In this document: positions 8,765-20,620 of the stretch, piece after piece
Layout of the letters: each line of letters begins with the position of its first letter
How positions within the stretch are numbered: position 1 is the stretch's first letter
DNA from: Welwitschia mirabilis
Lineage: Eukaryota > Gnetophyta > Gnetopsida > Welwitschiales
Direction: 5' to 3'
DNA length: 64,000 bases
Assembly (NCBI GenBank): GCA_051453625.1
Contig: JBOZIK010000001.1
Span: 10,422,550 to 10,486,549 of the forward strand
Made by a program: the position numbers and the translations under genes
The notes under the pieces: generated by a model
The model's database searches: none
Told to the model about the DNA's origin: nothing
The model's input: only the letters and a program-made list of their open reading frames with translations

Positions 8765-11500
8765 CATACTTTACTCTTTTTCAGCTTTGATCACTAAACT
8801 CGAAACTAAGGAGAAATCAACCAAAAACTACTTTCCAACTAACATTTGGTTAGTTGTATTCCTAGTGAATAATATGGTATCATCTACAAATAATACATGA
8901 CTATATTGTTTACACCCATAAACAAAGCGAATACCATGGATCTTTTTTTGATGGTGAAGATGCTTAATGTAGGCTAACAACCCTTCCATTACTAAGATAA
9001 AAAGGTAGGGAAAGTTTGGATTCCCTTGTTGTAAGCCATTGATGGTATGAAATCCTTTTGTTCGGAAACCATTAATGAGCAGGAATATAATCATTTCTAA
9101 AAAAGAAGACTTTAATTTCACTATCTAATGATCTAGGAGCTAAAAGTTTTTCAATACTTCCTTCATGCATGACTATAATATCCTATCATAAGCCTTACTA
9201 ATATCCAATTTTAGGGTTAAGGTACTTTATTTTTTTCCTATAATGGATGATTTGCTTAATTAGGAGAAATTAATCTAAAATATGTTTACTCTCCATAAAT
9301 CTAGCTCTTTCGTCAGTATTAAGGGGAGACAAATCTTTTTAACTCTTAAAGATAATACTTGAGATAAAATTGTATATAAAGAAGTTCATAGACTAATGGG
9401 TTTATACTCCTAATAGTTTGAGCATTTTAGGCTTTTGGAAGAATAATGGTTCATGTGAAATTAAACTGAAGCAAGAGTTTTTTCCTATACCAAGATTCAT
9501 TCACCATTCTAAACACATTTTCCTTGATCATGTCCCAATAATGTTTCAGAAACGTAGTTGGAACACAATCTGCTCTTGGTGCTTTATACTTTGACATGAA
9601 GAAGATCACATGTATGCTTTCCTGAATAGTTGAATGTTTATTCAAGATACAAAGATCCCATCTTATAACCTCAAAGTTATATTATTCAGTCATAAAAGTT
9701 TTCATGGTCAATGCTTTTGTTGTCACCAAGGAAATCCTTAAAAAATTTCATTGCAATTCTTTCAACATTTTTGTAATCTGTAAACTAGTTACCATTGTCA
9801 TCTCTCAGTCCAACAACCCTATTATGGTTATGCTTAACAAAGGCATAAGTGTGAAAGAAATTGGTTTATTCAAACGAAGCCTCAGGTGTGTATCCAAAGT
9901 TCATGTTGTTATTCCAGGTCGTTTCGCCATGCAAGAGTGGTTTATCTCTAAAGGCATGCCAATTAATGGAGGATCTTTGTCCCCGTTAGCTTTGTTCTTA
10001 TTTCTAAAGATAATAATACCCATTCAATGCACCCCATCCCAAATCTCTACTCTTTCGTTCAATCTACAACCTTGATATCTTTTTGAACTATGTGAATTTG
10101 ACTCACTAGTTCTCTTTTCTTTTGCTTCAAGTGGGATTAGCTTTGTTCTAGCAAATGAAGGCCTCTTTCCTTAAATAAAATGTTTCCATGTTTTATGTCC
10201 ATGACTGTCATGGATCCTAAAAAATCAACCCTTGGTAACTAGCATTTCCTATTCTTTGTGCTCTTACATGAACCATTTCGACTTTAAGATCTTAGGGGCA
10301 TAGGTATTTGTTGGACCAACATCCATGAGTATCGGTCAATGATCTAATCCAATACATTTTAGGGTCTTAGACTTCATTGTTTCAAAGGTTGAAAACCAAT
10401 CATTATCAATCATTACCCTATTACAACNNNNNNNNNNNNNNNNNNNNNNNNNNNNNNNNNNNNNNNNNNNNNNNNNNNNNNNNNNNNNNNNNNNNNNNNN
10501 NNNNNNNNNNNNNNNNNNNNNNNNNNNNNNNNNNNNNNNNNNNNNNNNNNNNNNNNNNNNNNNNNNNNNNNNNNNNNNNNNNNNNNNNNNNNNNNNNNNN
10601 NNNNNNNNNNNNNNNNNNNNNNNNNNNNNNNNNNNNNNNNNNNNNNNNNNNNNNNNNNNNNNNNNNNNNNNNNNNNNNNNNNNNNNNNNNNNNNNNNNNN
10701 NNNNNNNNNNNNNNNNNNNNNNNNNNNNNNNNNNNNNNNNNNNNNNNNNNNNNNNNNNNNNNNNNNNNNNNNNNNNNNNNNNNNNNNNNNNNNNNNNNNN
10801 NNNNNNNNNNNNNNNNNNNNNNNNNNNNNNNNNNNNNNNNNNNNNNNNNNNNNNNNNNNNNNNNNNNNNNNNNNNNNNNNNNNNNNNNNNNNNNNNNNNN
10901 NNNNNNNNNNNNNNNNNNNNNNNNNNNNNNNNNNNNNNNNNNNNNNNNNNNNNNNNNNNNNNNNNNNNNNNNNNNNNNNNNNNNNNNNNNNNNNNNNNNN
11001 NNNNNNNNNNNNNNNNNNNNNNNNNNNNNNNNNNNNNNNNNNNNNNNNNNNNNNNNNNNNNNNNNNNNNNNNNNNNNNNNNNNNNNNNNNNNNNTCGTTA
11101 TCAATCATTACCCTATTACAACAAACGTTTTAGAATCTATTTGCCTATTATCCCATGTGTATGTGCCTCCTTCTATACAAACATCTAACAATCCAATAAG
11201 AGACTGCATTCAAAACTTTTAAAGTTCCTTGATGCCATCAATTATTACTACCCAATTTCTCGTCGTTGCTTATAACATTGTTAAGGTGTCCTATAAATGG
11301 TGTAGGTTTACCCCATCTAATGACTCTATGTGGAATGTCTTATCAAAAGGAGATCTTATCTTTGAACCATATAGGCCTATATATATTTACCAAAAGGCAA
11401 CTATTATTCATAATGACAGTAAAAAATTCGATATCAAGTTCTAAAAATCTACCTTTCACTCTTTTTTTTTTTTTTGAAGTGTCCCTAATATATTAGAATG
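8765..11500 (-). pseudogene. LINE relic: endonuclease and reverse transcriptase
   Basis: Read on the minus strand from high to low coordinates, the order is that of an L1-type plant LINE ORF2. An endonuclease portion includes GGTYTWDNRQIDSK (near 11128-11190) and an LDH-containing end of the domain (10313-10350). Next comes a linker with NFFHTYAFVKHNHNR (about 9816-9870). The RT follows with MSKYKAP at 9580-9600, LKLDISKAYDRILWSC (9166-9212), an NGLQQGNP block and the catalytic FVDD (8878-8891). Stops and frameshifts occur throughout, so it is dead. The sequence past FVDD still resembles the LINE RT up to about 8765. A 667-base gap with a short duplicated flank interrupts the endonuclease. 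Confidence 0.85.
10401..11122. repeat. 667-base gap with 27-base duplicated flank
   Basis: The 27 bases before the gap (10401-10427) recur at 11096-11122 with one difference. The N run is 10428-11094. Confidence 0.8.
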
Positions 11501-13400
11501 ACCATTTGCCTCCTCACATACAAATCCAAAAACTTTCAAGTGTTTTGTATACTATTGCAATCATTAATTTGAGTTTTCTGCAAACACAAAAATATAGATC
11601 ATGATACATACATCGGTCCTTCATGGTTCCTTAACATGGGAGGTTATTACAACCTTTCCTGTTACATGACTGGATCCTCATTTTCTTGAGGAAGATGAGG
11701 TTCCTCCTCAACCATTTTGTAGCTCATATAGTGGTGGGTTAATTGATATTGCAAGCTTTTTAATGTTGCGATCCAAAATTTATAGTCCTTCAGGAAAATT
11801 GCTAAGCCTGAATAACAATTTTATCCTTCCATATATCAAAATATTAAGACAGTATTCAAGTTTTCTACATCTCTATTACTGTCAACATCCTCTACCATCC
11901 CCTTAAGTTGTCTCTTTTCCTCAATCCACCACACCACAAGCTTTTTTTCAATTGCATTCGAATGTTCTTCTTTAGCAGAATTTTCATCATTAAAACTCGT
12001 TATTACTTTGAAACAGCTTTATTTTGGTTACGATGATGTCCTATTTAGTAACAAATCATCATCATTATTATTATGTTAGGTTATACTATCTTTACACCCT
12101 TCTCATAGACTTCTTAATTTTGTACGTACTTAGGTACGCTAAATGTTTTTAAAGGTTAATATTAAATCTCTATTTAGGTTTAAACACCCTTTCCAAAACA
12201 TTTAGTGACTATAACCCTTTAAATATAGATATTAAACTCAAAACTTTTAATGACCATACTTGCCTTAAAAGCACAACCACCATGGTTCCTAAACAAATAA
12301 TTGAACTATGAATGCTGAAATCAGAACTCTATCGGACCTCCTCTCTAAGGTTTACTTGCCTTAAAAGCATAACTACCATGATTGCTCAAAAAAATAATTT
12401 TAATTAAACCCATGGCTTTATAATATGCCCATTAAGTCATTTAAAGGTTCAAACCTGTTCCCTCTTGAATGAAGAATGAATATCCCATTAATTAGACTAT
12501 CATACCCAACCCTTAAAGATATGACTTCTAGCTCTCTTTAATGTATGAAAAGATGCATAATGTATTTCTATAGACATTTTTCTTTTTGCAATCATATGAT
12601 TTTTACTTTCCAATATTATTTTCCCCTTCAAAAAATACAACTCATGTTATGAAACAAAACATTAAAGCCTTTCAATTTCTTTTTTACGTTAAAAGGTAAA
12701 ATTCATATTATGAAACAAAAAGGACATAATAAAATGAAGATTTTACTCTTGCCATGTTACATGTTTACTTCTCATTTGATTCTTGATTCTTATGTAGTTG
12801 AAATTTTGAATAACTCCTATAGTAAAACGAAGCTTTTACATTTTCACATCTTATATGTTTAATTCTCGTTTGATTTGATTCTTGTCTAATTGAAATTCTA
12901 AAATTATTCTTCTTTAATTCTTGTTTTGAGTAACTTTCATGATATTTACTGTCTCGCTAATTTGATGACAGATTGAGCATATAATCATTCGTATAATGTT
13001 TTGTTAAGGAATGAGCATATAAGTTTTGTCCTGCCTTATAATTATGAAGGAAACATACCGCTTCGACATACAACTTACAATATGAATTGTAGTTTAAACC
13101 ATACTTCAAACAACACACCATGCCTTATCCTAGATTTGGATAGGTTATTTGATCCTCATGTATAAGTCCTCAAGCTTATGAGGCACCCTTTTTAGCCCCC
13201 CAATATTCACATTCAAGAAATTGCCCAGCAATGCCAAAGTATATTTCAATATAGATTTTTGTCTTTATTTTTACTATACATACAACCACATACGATCTTC
13301 ATAAACCACAACTTGAGTGTATACAAGACGGTGGCTTTAACCCCGCAAAAAACCCCAAAGACACAAAACAACGAAAACCTATATTTACAGTTATATAACA
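11500..13400. other. A+T-rich spacer with short tandem duplications
   Basis: No gene is recognised. Two imperfect tandem pairs are visible: a CCTTAAAAGCA(C/T)AAC unit near 12264 and 12356, and a unit of about 92-95 bases at 12729-12821 and 12824-12915 that shares a GTTTA(C/A)TTCTC(A/G)TTTGAT core. Confidence 0.5.
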
Positions 13401-13610
13401 GTGAGAATCGTCTCTCAATACCGAAGAGAGTTTTTAGAACTCAAAGGCGGTTTCATGACGAAGCTTAAATCCCTTTCAAAGGATTCTCAGATGGCGCTCC
13501 TCCGCTTCTCTGCAAAAATTAAAAATAATAAGTCTCAAATTCTCAGTGAAATTCACTCGCAGAAGTCTGTTTTGCGTCGAGGAATCGAAGAAACGGCAAA
13601 AGAACCAAAC

Positions 13611-13859
13611 CTGCGCAGGCGCCGGAGGCTTCTGGGCGCGGAAAAGGTTTGAAAGATCTCCGTATTTCTTTCTGAGTTTCTCGAGCTTTTGTCTCTCCCA
13701 TTTCTGAATGAAAGCGCATTCTGAAGCTCTCTCTTTGTCATCGAAGAGTCTTCCTTTGTCATACGTGAAGAATCCCTTTCCTTTCCGCGGAATGCGTCCC
13801 CATTTCGCCAGATCTGGACCGATCATGCATCTTCTTGAAACAGGTGTTGCCAACGGCAT
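13611..13859 (-). CDS. Exon resembling plant mitochondrial F1Fo-ATPase inhibitor (IF1)
   Basis: The frame opens at ATG 13859-13857 and runs 127 codons to 13476. Residues 1-34 are basic and poor in acidic residues, as in a mitochondrial presequence (an RRCM stretch, then IPRKGKGFF). Residues 35-65 read KGRLFDDKERASECAFIQK followed by WERQKLEKLRKK, matching the IF1 pattern of a Gly-Lys-Gly-Arg segment, an acidic ER(A)xE helix and a charged KLEKL coiled coil. IF1 proteins bind F1-ATPase in the matrix and block ATP hydrolysis. A possible CAG|GTTTGG donor follows codon 83 at 13611, so the tail to 13476 may be intron. No downstream exon was recognised. G+C is higher than in the surrounding relics and there are no stops. 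The family is inferred by eye, and a pseudogene remains possible. Confidence 0.5.
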
Positions 13860-14230
13860 TCTTACCTTTTGAAACCCTTGCTTCTCCTCTCAAACTGTAG
13901 TTTTGCTTCGCTCAAAGATGTGTCTACTGCCCATTGTTAGGGTTAATAATAATTTATAGGATAATATTTAGGACTCTGGATCACGGAGAATCAGCGACGC
14001 TTCACAGTGCTTTGCACTGCTTTGGTTTTGCAGGAAAGAGAGCAGATAAGTATCGCGTCAGTGTCCATCACACGTCATCAGCTCGTCCACTGCGGGTCTA
14101 TAGCTACCGCTGCGTCCTGCATCGAGCCTGCACAGTCGAAAACATTTTCTTAGACAACATCTGCGTCAGTCTCGGTTTTTTTGTTATTTTAATTATTTTT
14201 CGTCGTTGATATTTGGGTTTTCAGTTTTCA
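13860..14230 (-). promoter_or_regulatory. G+C-richer upstream region of the IF1-like exon
   Basis: This stretch lies 5' of the IF1-like ATG. It keeps many CpG and GC-containing words, including an ACGTCA element (14072-14077) of the kind bound by plant bZIP factors. The open plus-strand frame 13934-14209 has no family features. Promoter function is inferred from position only. Confidence 0.25.
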
Positions 14231-14925
14231 GTAAGTTTAAAGTAGGTGGAGCCATCGCCTTTTTCTTGAAAAGAAATTTCTTCATGTTGGCGAGCCTTAC
14301 GTTATAGGTGCATAAGGAATAGGGCAATGGCTACGGTTGCCAAAAAGCAAATACAGTGGAGATGACAGTAAAGGAGGAAAGTGACTGATTTTATTAGCTA
14401 CTATGGATGCCTTCTTTAGCGGGTTCAAGTTGTGCAAGACGAATCTAGGGTTATAAATAGTTCATTTTCATCTCATATTACACAAGAAAGATTTTCTGTA
14501 TATTTGGTGAGTAACAAAAAGAAATGCGTATGTCATTTATATGAGTTAATCTGGGGCCTCAAACATTATTTTAAAAAAAGGTTTAGTACAGTGTCAAGCT
14601 ACAACAAAATGACAAAAGTTTAGAAGTACAAAGTCAAAAAAAGAAAAGAAATGAGAGTATTAAAGAAGCTCATTCAGAATGAAAATGAAATAGAAGACTT
14701 TATTGGTTTTTGGCAGTATTTCTTGAATTATTCAAAGGTACTCTGATTGTTTTGTGTCTTGTTGCGACTATCAACAGACGGACTGCACCAACACTTGTGG
14801 TTATTTCTACTATCCATGTGATGTGGAGGATCTGTTAATGGAGGTCCATGAGGGACCTAGGGAAATGAAGAGGATTGTTCAAACCAATGCTTAATAAGCT
14901 ACAAAAGTAAGTCACCTCTAACTGC
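14230..14925. other. Spacer, nothing recognised
   Basis: A+T-rich sequence with no frame longer than about 63 codons and no recognisable domain. Confidence 0.45.
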
Positions 14926-14929
14926 ATTT

Positions 14930-16640
14930 TATCTAAAGACACAAGAAATTTTTAAGCTCACATTAAGCATATAAAGTTTGAAATGAAAACGATAAATGCA
15001 GTAAAGCATGCATAGGCATGAATGTTTCCATAGAAAGTGCTTGTAAATAGAAAGCCTTAGGTTATCTCCCAGAATGACTTGCTTTCACATAAGAAAAAAG
15101 TGATGAAGGATTTTACAGCTCCATGTCCATTCACTTTGAGTATACCTACAATTATAAAAAGTGTGAATGAAATTTTCTTTGTTTTTGCATAGAGGGCTTT
15201 AAATATCATAGATACGCAAATTTCGAAACCTCTTTCTAAGTGGCAATCCTTGTTGTAAAAGATATCACCTAAAGTGTTGGTATTTAAAGAGAGCGAGTCT
15301 TCTATAGATTGTTAAATCTAAGAAGCCATTGGTGTTCTATGTCCTCGATGCCCTATTTCTTATTACATGATTGATAGATATCAATTTATGACTGAAGAAG
15401 GTCATAAGCTATCTTTATCTTATAAAGGACTAGATTTGGTCATCCTTTCACCAAAGACTTCCATTAGATGTTGTACATCACTCAAGATCCTGATTGACTA
15501 CTATAACACATTCTTACAAACTTGATGCATTCTAGGGGCTAATCCATATAAAGCATTAAAATCTTTCTAGCTAACCCTATTTTTTTGCAGTCTGATGCAA
15601 GCTCAAAAGATTAAGTCCATTAGCAAATCATATTTTAGATTACCAAGGAGTTTGCATTAGGAAAGGTGTTAGAGACATTAGAAACCACCAAGAACTGATG
15701 AATCATAAGTATTCTTTTGAAGTAGTGATTGTATCCTATTGAAACATTGAGAAATATTCTTCCAAGTCCTCCATATGCTCTGGAAAACATGCGTTCGAAA
15801 AATGTTAACAAAGTTTGGAGATCAAATCCATTTAATAGGATGAATACCTTGCCAATATGGCACTAATGTTTAGGAGAAATAGTTTAAGACATTGAAATAA
15901 GATGTTAATAATCCATTTTACACACGTAGCCTAAGCCTAATTATAGATGTCAAATAGCCAAACCATTATTTTGTTTGGGTAAACAACAATATTGCCAAAA
16001 AACTAAATCCTTTATTTTCAGCTGGCTACATAAAATTCCAAAAAATAGCTTTAAGCTTTTGACAATCATATTTAAAGGAAACCCAATAAGAAGATAGTAC
16101 ACATGAATTGTAGCTATGATGTTCTTGCAAACTAAAATTTGTTTGTAAAGGAGAGCTTTTTAGCCTTCCACTTACAACTTTTTTTAAATTTTGTTGATGG
16201 TCTCCCTTCAAAGATTGGAGCTTGTTGCCCTAGAAGAATTATGTATTCATAAAACTTATAAAATATCATTTTCAGATAGGATTTTCCAAGGTTTGTTAGA
16301 AAGCCAAGCTAAGTTTTGCTTTCTATTAAAAAAAAACTAGAGATTTATCCTAATTGATGTTAGAGCCTAAAAGAGCATAGTATTTTGAAATTTAAGTAAT
16401 AATTTACTAATAAAATTTCATTGATTCCTAATGAAGAAAAAAGAATCATCTACAAAGTGCATATTAATAAGCTAGTTTTGGTTCTGTTAAACATGAGAAT
16501 TTTGAATCAGATCATCAGCTTCATCTTTCCTACTATGTTGCAAGCCAAATTGGCTATATTTATATTTAACATCATGTTTGAAGTGTGTTTTCAGGTTCTT
16601 TTTCAAGGTTTAATGCTTATATGGACCAATTTTGATGACA
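14930..16640 (-). pseudogene. LINE relic: second half of RT and zinc-ribbon domain
   Basis: On the minus strand a catalytic MHFVDDSFFF block lies near 16435-16465. It is followed by the thumb region, with an EGRPS-type block near 16200 and LKKVVSGRLKSS in a frame at 16026-16211. A zinc-ribbon of the zf-RVT type follows: SPLCKNKENFIHTFYNC, about 15140-15200, in which one Cys of the expected C-x2-C has become Ser. Several frameshifts and stops separate the blocks. The N-terminal half of the RT is absent; at about 16640 the sequence changes to GAAGATG-rich tandem DNA. Confidence 0.75.
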
Positions 16641-17065
16641 AAGATCAAAGATGAAGAATTAATAATAATTTGAATCAAAATGGAGTAATTATGAAGCATT
16701 TGAGAAAGACATGCCAAGAAGATGTTATGTAGAGAAGATGTTACATCAAAAAGACATTCCAAAAGACATCAAGAAGATGTCACATCAAGAAGACCTTCCA
16801 CATAATCAAAAAGATGTTACACCAAAAAAGCATGTGGAATATAAGAAGCCATGAGAAGATGAAAGATCAACGCTCATGGAAGATGAAAATTCAATAGTCA
16901 CCAAGAAAGCATGTGGAAGACTAGAAGCCATGAGAAGATGGAATGTCAATGGTCATGGAAGATGAAAAGTCAATAGTCACTAAGAACATACTTGGAAGAC
17001 AAGAAGCCACAAAAAGATGAAAGATCAATGATCATCCACCTAGTCAACTGGAAGACAAAAAGGCA
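16640..17065 (+). repeat. GAAGATG-rich tandem repeats, 79-bp unit
   Basis: Three units start at 16829, 16908 and about 16985, each with AGCATGTGGAA-GAC-AGAAGCCA(T/C)(G/A)A followed by AGATG and GTCAATAGTCA. A shorter AAGATGTTAC(A) repeat lies before them at 16720-16820. Such units occur in the LTRs of gymnosperm retroelements, but LTR status is not established here. Confidence 0.65.
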
Positions 17066-17071
17066 TGTAGA

Positions 17072-17329
17072 AGACATGAAGAATATGAAACAAACTCCAT
17101 CATTTATGTAATCATTGAAATGATGGCCTTTGGTTTATTACGACTCTTCGNNNNNNNNNNNNNNNNNNNNNNNNNNNNNNNNNNNNNNNNNNNNNNNNNN
17201 NNNNNNNNNNNNNNNNNNNNNNNNNNNNNNNNNNNNNNNNNNNNNNNNNNAGACATGAAGAATATGACACAAACTCCATCATTTATGTAATCATTGAAAT
17301 GATGGCCTTTGGTTTATTATGACTCTTAT
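17072..17329. repeat. 100-N gap with duplicated flanks
   Basis: Bases 17072-17150 recur from 17251 (offset 179) almost unchanged, on either side of a 100-N gap at 17151-17250. Confidence 0.85.
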
Positions 17330-17479
17330 AGTGATCCAATAGTCATCCTAAATACTATCCTCCATTTACTTATCTCGGCTACATCGATTGTTCTTGTGAC
17401 GTTTGAAGAGCGATTGAGCAAGGGATCCATTTATTAGTTGCATATTCACTTTCTTAGTTTAGATTGCCTTTTCAATTTC

Positions 17480-17881
17480 TGTAATTTTGTACTCTTTGTA
17501 ATTTTTCTCTCCTACATTATCGTTATTTTTATTTTCTAGTCTTGTTTGGATTTCAATTAGATTTCTGATTTTCACTTTACTTTTTAATTTCTGTAATTTT
17601 TTAGATTTCTATAATTTTTTACTTTCTATAAGTTTTCGTCTTTATGTTATTGTTAATTTTGTTTTTGCTTTCACTTTCTAATTTCTATAAGTTTTTATAT
17701 TTCTATACTTTTTGACTTTCTATAAGTTTTTGTCTTACTTTACTGTTAGTTTTGTTTTTGCTTTCACTTTTTAATTTTTGTATTTTTTTACTTTCTGTAA
17801 GCTTTTGTCTTTATATTATTGTTAGTTTTGTTTTTGTTTTACTTTTTAATTTCTGTAAGTTTTTAATTTTTATCATTTTTT
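17480..17881 (+). repeat. T-rich minisatellite, left part
   Basis: Units of about 75-100 bases repeat the words ACTTTCTATAAGTTTT, GTCTTTATGTTATTG and TTAGTTTTGTTTTTGC. The array resumes at 19615-19790 after the LINE insertion. Confidence 0.75.
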
Positions 17882-19614
17882 GAATGAAATTATAGAATTT
17901 TCATTGCTGTAAAAGATGAGAAACAACTCATATAAGAAAAAAAAAAGGATCTCTCTTGGTCCCTATCAGACATTTGAAATAGAGGAGGAAATGATAATCT
18001 GAGCATTAACCACTTGGGGAGAGTTGCTTAGGCTAGGAAACAGGGGAAGAGATTGCTGTTTGCTATCTCATGGGAGCAGGGGAAGAAAAGAATTGATAAC
18101 AGGGAAATGAGCTANNNNNNNNNNNNNNNNNNNNNNNNNNNNNNNNNNNNNNNNNNNNNNNNNNNNNNNNNNNNNNNNNNNNNNNNNNNNNNNNNNNNNN
18201 NNNNNNNNNNNNNNNNNNNNNNNNNNNNNNNNNNNNNNNNNNNNNNNNNNNNNNNNNNNNNNNNNNNNNNNNNNNNNNNNNNNNNNNNNNNNNNNNNNNN
18301 NNNNNNNNNNNNNNNNNNNNNNNNNNNNNNNNNNNNNNNNNNNNNNNNNNNNNNNNNNNNNNNNNNNNNNNNNNNNNNNNNNNNNNNNNNNNNNNNNNNN
18401 NNNNNNNNNNNNNNNNNNNNNNNNNNNNNNNNNNNNNNNNNNNNNNNNNNNNNNNNNNNNNNNNNNNNNNNNNNNNNNNNNNNNNNNNNNNNNNNNNNNN
18501 NNNNNNNNNNNNNNNNNNNNNNNNNNNNNNNNNNNNNNNNNNNNNNNNNNNNNNNNNNNNNNNNNNNNNNNNNNNNNNNNNNNNNNNNNNNNNNNNNNNN
18601 NNNNNNNNNNNNNNNNNNNNNNNNNNNNNNNNNNNNNNNNNNNNNNNNNNNNNNNNNNNNNAAGTGGCATGATTGGAAATAAAGCAGTGCATCATGAGGC
18701 TTAGGAGCTGAGCTTCTTTTCTGATGAAGATTCCAAATAGAGCTCTTGGATTGAAGGAGGATGAGAGTGAGGGGACTATCCGATGCTAAATACTTGATGA
18801 TCACCTGCAGCACCAATCCACAGGTCCAGTACTAAGGAACTCTGTCACTTGATTTGCATAAGTACTCGAAGATACAGAGTAAAAGGTACTCTTTGTTTTG
18901 ATTGCTGGATAGTGAAAGCCTATAAGATTATCTTGTTATGAATTGGGCGTAGATGCCTATGAGATGATACCAGTTTCGATTTTTATAGAAGTATTTCATC
19001 TTTTGAATATCTGAAAGCTTAAACTTCAGATGAGTTTTGATCTCGTTGGCTCTGCGTTGGAGCCTGAACCCTGTCTATTTGAAAAGCTTCTCATTTCTTC
19101 CTTGCCAGATATGGTATATATAGGCAGTGATCAGGGAGAAGGTGATATTGTTTTGAGTAGTTTTAGATCTGAATCTGTGTTTAAGCCACTATAACAGGTT
19201 AGTCCAAAATGCTATAGGGGGTTAAAGGAACACCAGGCTTAGGGTAAACTGGAGTAAATCATAGCAAGGAGGATATTCGAAAAAGAGATGATCTCTAGTC
19301 TCTTCAGCCAGACCACATAGACTGCAAGTGGGATTAATCTGGAATCTAAATTTAAGCAATCTTGACTTAGTGTTTAATTTATTATTGCACACTAGCCATG
19401 AAATAAAGGAGTGCTTTAGTAAGGCATACCTGTTCTAGACAATTGAAAACCACTCAGCTTTGGGAGCCTGTCCACTCAGCTGAGCATACATGGAGGAGGT
19501 GGAGAAAGGCTTTCTAGGTTCCTTTCAAACTAAACCATGACCTGTAAGATCTATGCACTATCCTGCTTGGCTTCCAAGCTTTAGTAATTTTTTGATAATC
19601 TAGGATGTGCTCTG
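17882..19614 (-). mobile_element. 5'-truncated LINE with 13-bp target duplication
   Basis: The insert is bracketed by TTTATCATTTTTT at 17869-17881 and again at 19615-19627. On the minus strand its end reads ATAATTTCATTC followed by A6, as in plant LINE tails. Near the other end the minus strand encodes a zf-RVT domain, CSLCGLAEETRDHLFFE (about 19270-19326), preceded by WLVCNNKLNTKSRLLKF and followed by a tail with ITAYIYHIWQGRNEKLF. This is the C-terminus of LINE ORF2. A stop lies in the upstream frame and a 547-base gap (18115-18661) falls inside. It is a dead copy lacking the RT core. Confidence 0.75.
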
Positions 19615-19790
19615 TTTATCATTTTTTACTTTCTATAAGTTTTCATCTTTATGGTATTGTCAGTGTTGTCAGTTTTGTTTAAGCTTTCACTTTTTAATTT
19701 TTGTTAAGTCTTTAATTTCTATAATTTTTTAGATTTCTATAATTTTTTACTATCTATAAGTTTTCGTCTTTATGTTATTATTAGTTTTAT
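19615..19790 (+). repeat. T-rich minisatellite, right part
   Basis: Sequence continuous in register with 17480-17881 once the LINE and one target duplication are removed (ACTTTCTATAAGTTTTCATC, then a GTCAGTTTTGTTT unit). Confidence 0.7.
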
Positions 19791-20135
19791 GTGTAAACTT
19801 GAGGACTATCAGTCTTTGTATCTAATTCGATCTTGGAGATTACCAGTTACTCCTTGTGCTTTGAGAGATTCTAGTGAGTATCCTTGCTTACCATCCAAAT
19901 TATTTCTTCTTGTTTCATCCTTCTCATTTATGTATAGTAATAAAAGGACCCTTCAAGAAATATAATTTGAAAAGATAGAAACTTGAGGTCTGTGGATAAT
20001 GATAAAAGAACATTATAAGAAATATTTACAAAAAGATGGTAAACAATAAAAACTGATTTTGAAACTAGAAATTGAAACCCTTTCTCTTTTCAACCTCCCT
20101 ATTTTTTCCCTCTTCTTTTTAGCATTGATATAGGA

Positions 20136-20620
20136 ATGACAATGAGGATTTTCAACATTTTAGGAACTCACACCTCATTTAGAGAAGCATTCTACAATCA
20201 TTTTAGTAAACCCCAACCATCTTTCATGAATTACTATGAAAAAGATACATCTCCCATGAATTACTATGAAGAAGATCCATCTCTCATGAGTTACTATGAA
20301 GAAGAAGATAACTCATTTCATGAGTCAATGAAAAAAATGATGGAAGAAATAAAAAAGATGCAAGAAAATACCAATTAAAACTTAGAAAATCAAAACAAGA
20401 ACCTAGCAAATCTAATTGGGATCCTTAACAAACAATGTTACAAAGTCAACTATTTCAAGGTTCTTTTACAATGCAATGTTCTCAAAACTATCCTACTCTT
20501 TCTACTACATTCTTCTTTGAGGAGATGGGAAAGACACAAGTAGCAGCAATTCTTACTTTAAAATAAAAAAAGATATTTTGGATCAATTTCCAGCATCCCA
20601 CTATTAGAAGATGGTCAAAA
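20136..20620 (+). pseudogene. C-terminal gag fragment of a gypsy element (Athila/Tat-like)
   Basis: An open frame (20136-20378, 80 codons) carries three 13-residue repeats of the form MNYYEKDTSP and then ESMKKMMEEIKKMQENTN. After one stop the same frame continues with NLENQNKNLANLIGILNKQ, a coiled-coil-like Gln/Asn-rich block typical of the gag end in plant Athila/Tat elements. Further on, AAILTLK and, after a frameshift, KDILDQFPAS correspond to the conserved ITLRSGK region before the protease. No protease or RT follows in recognisable form. The lineage is a judgement from these motifs. Confidence 0.5.

Noticed and set aside
9704-10075. 123-codon plus-strand frame
   Set aside because: The minus strand of the same stretch carries the LINE linker and RT motifs, so this is a shadow.
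13401-13652. Plus-strand 83-codon frame antisense to the IF1-like exon
   Set aside because: It mostly mirrors the minus-strand coding sequence and its putative intron, has an Arg-run end and no family features.
16829-17065. CRISPR-like array from evenly spaced repeats
   Set aside because: Units are imperfect, contiguous 79-bp tandem repeats without distinct spacers, in a plant nuclear context.
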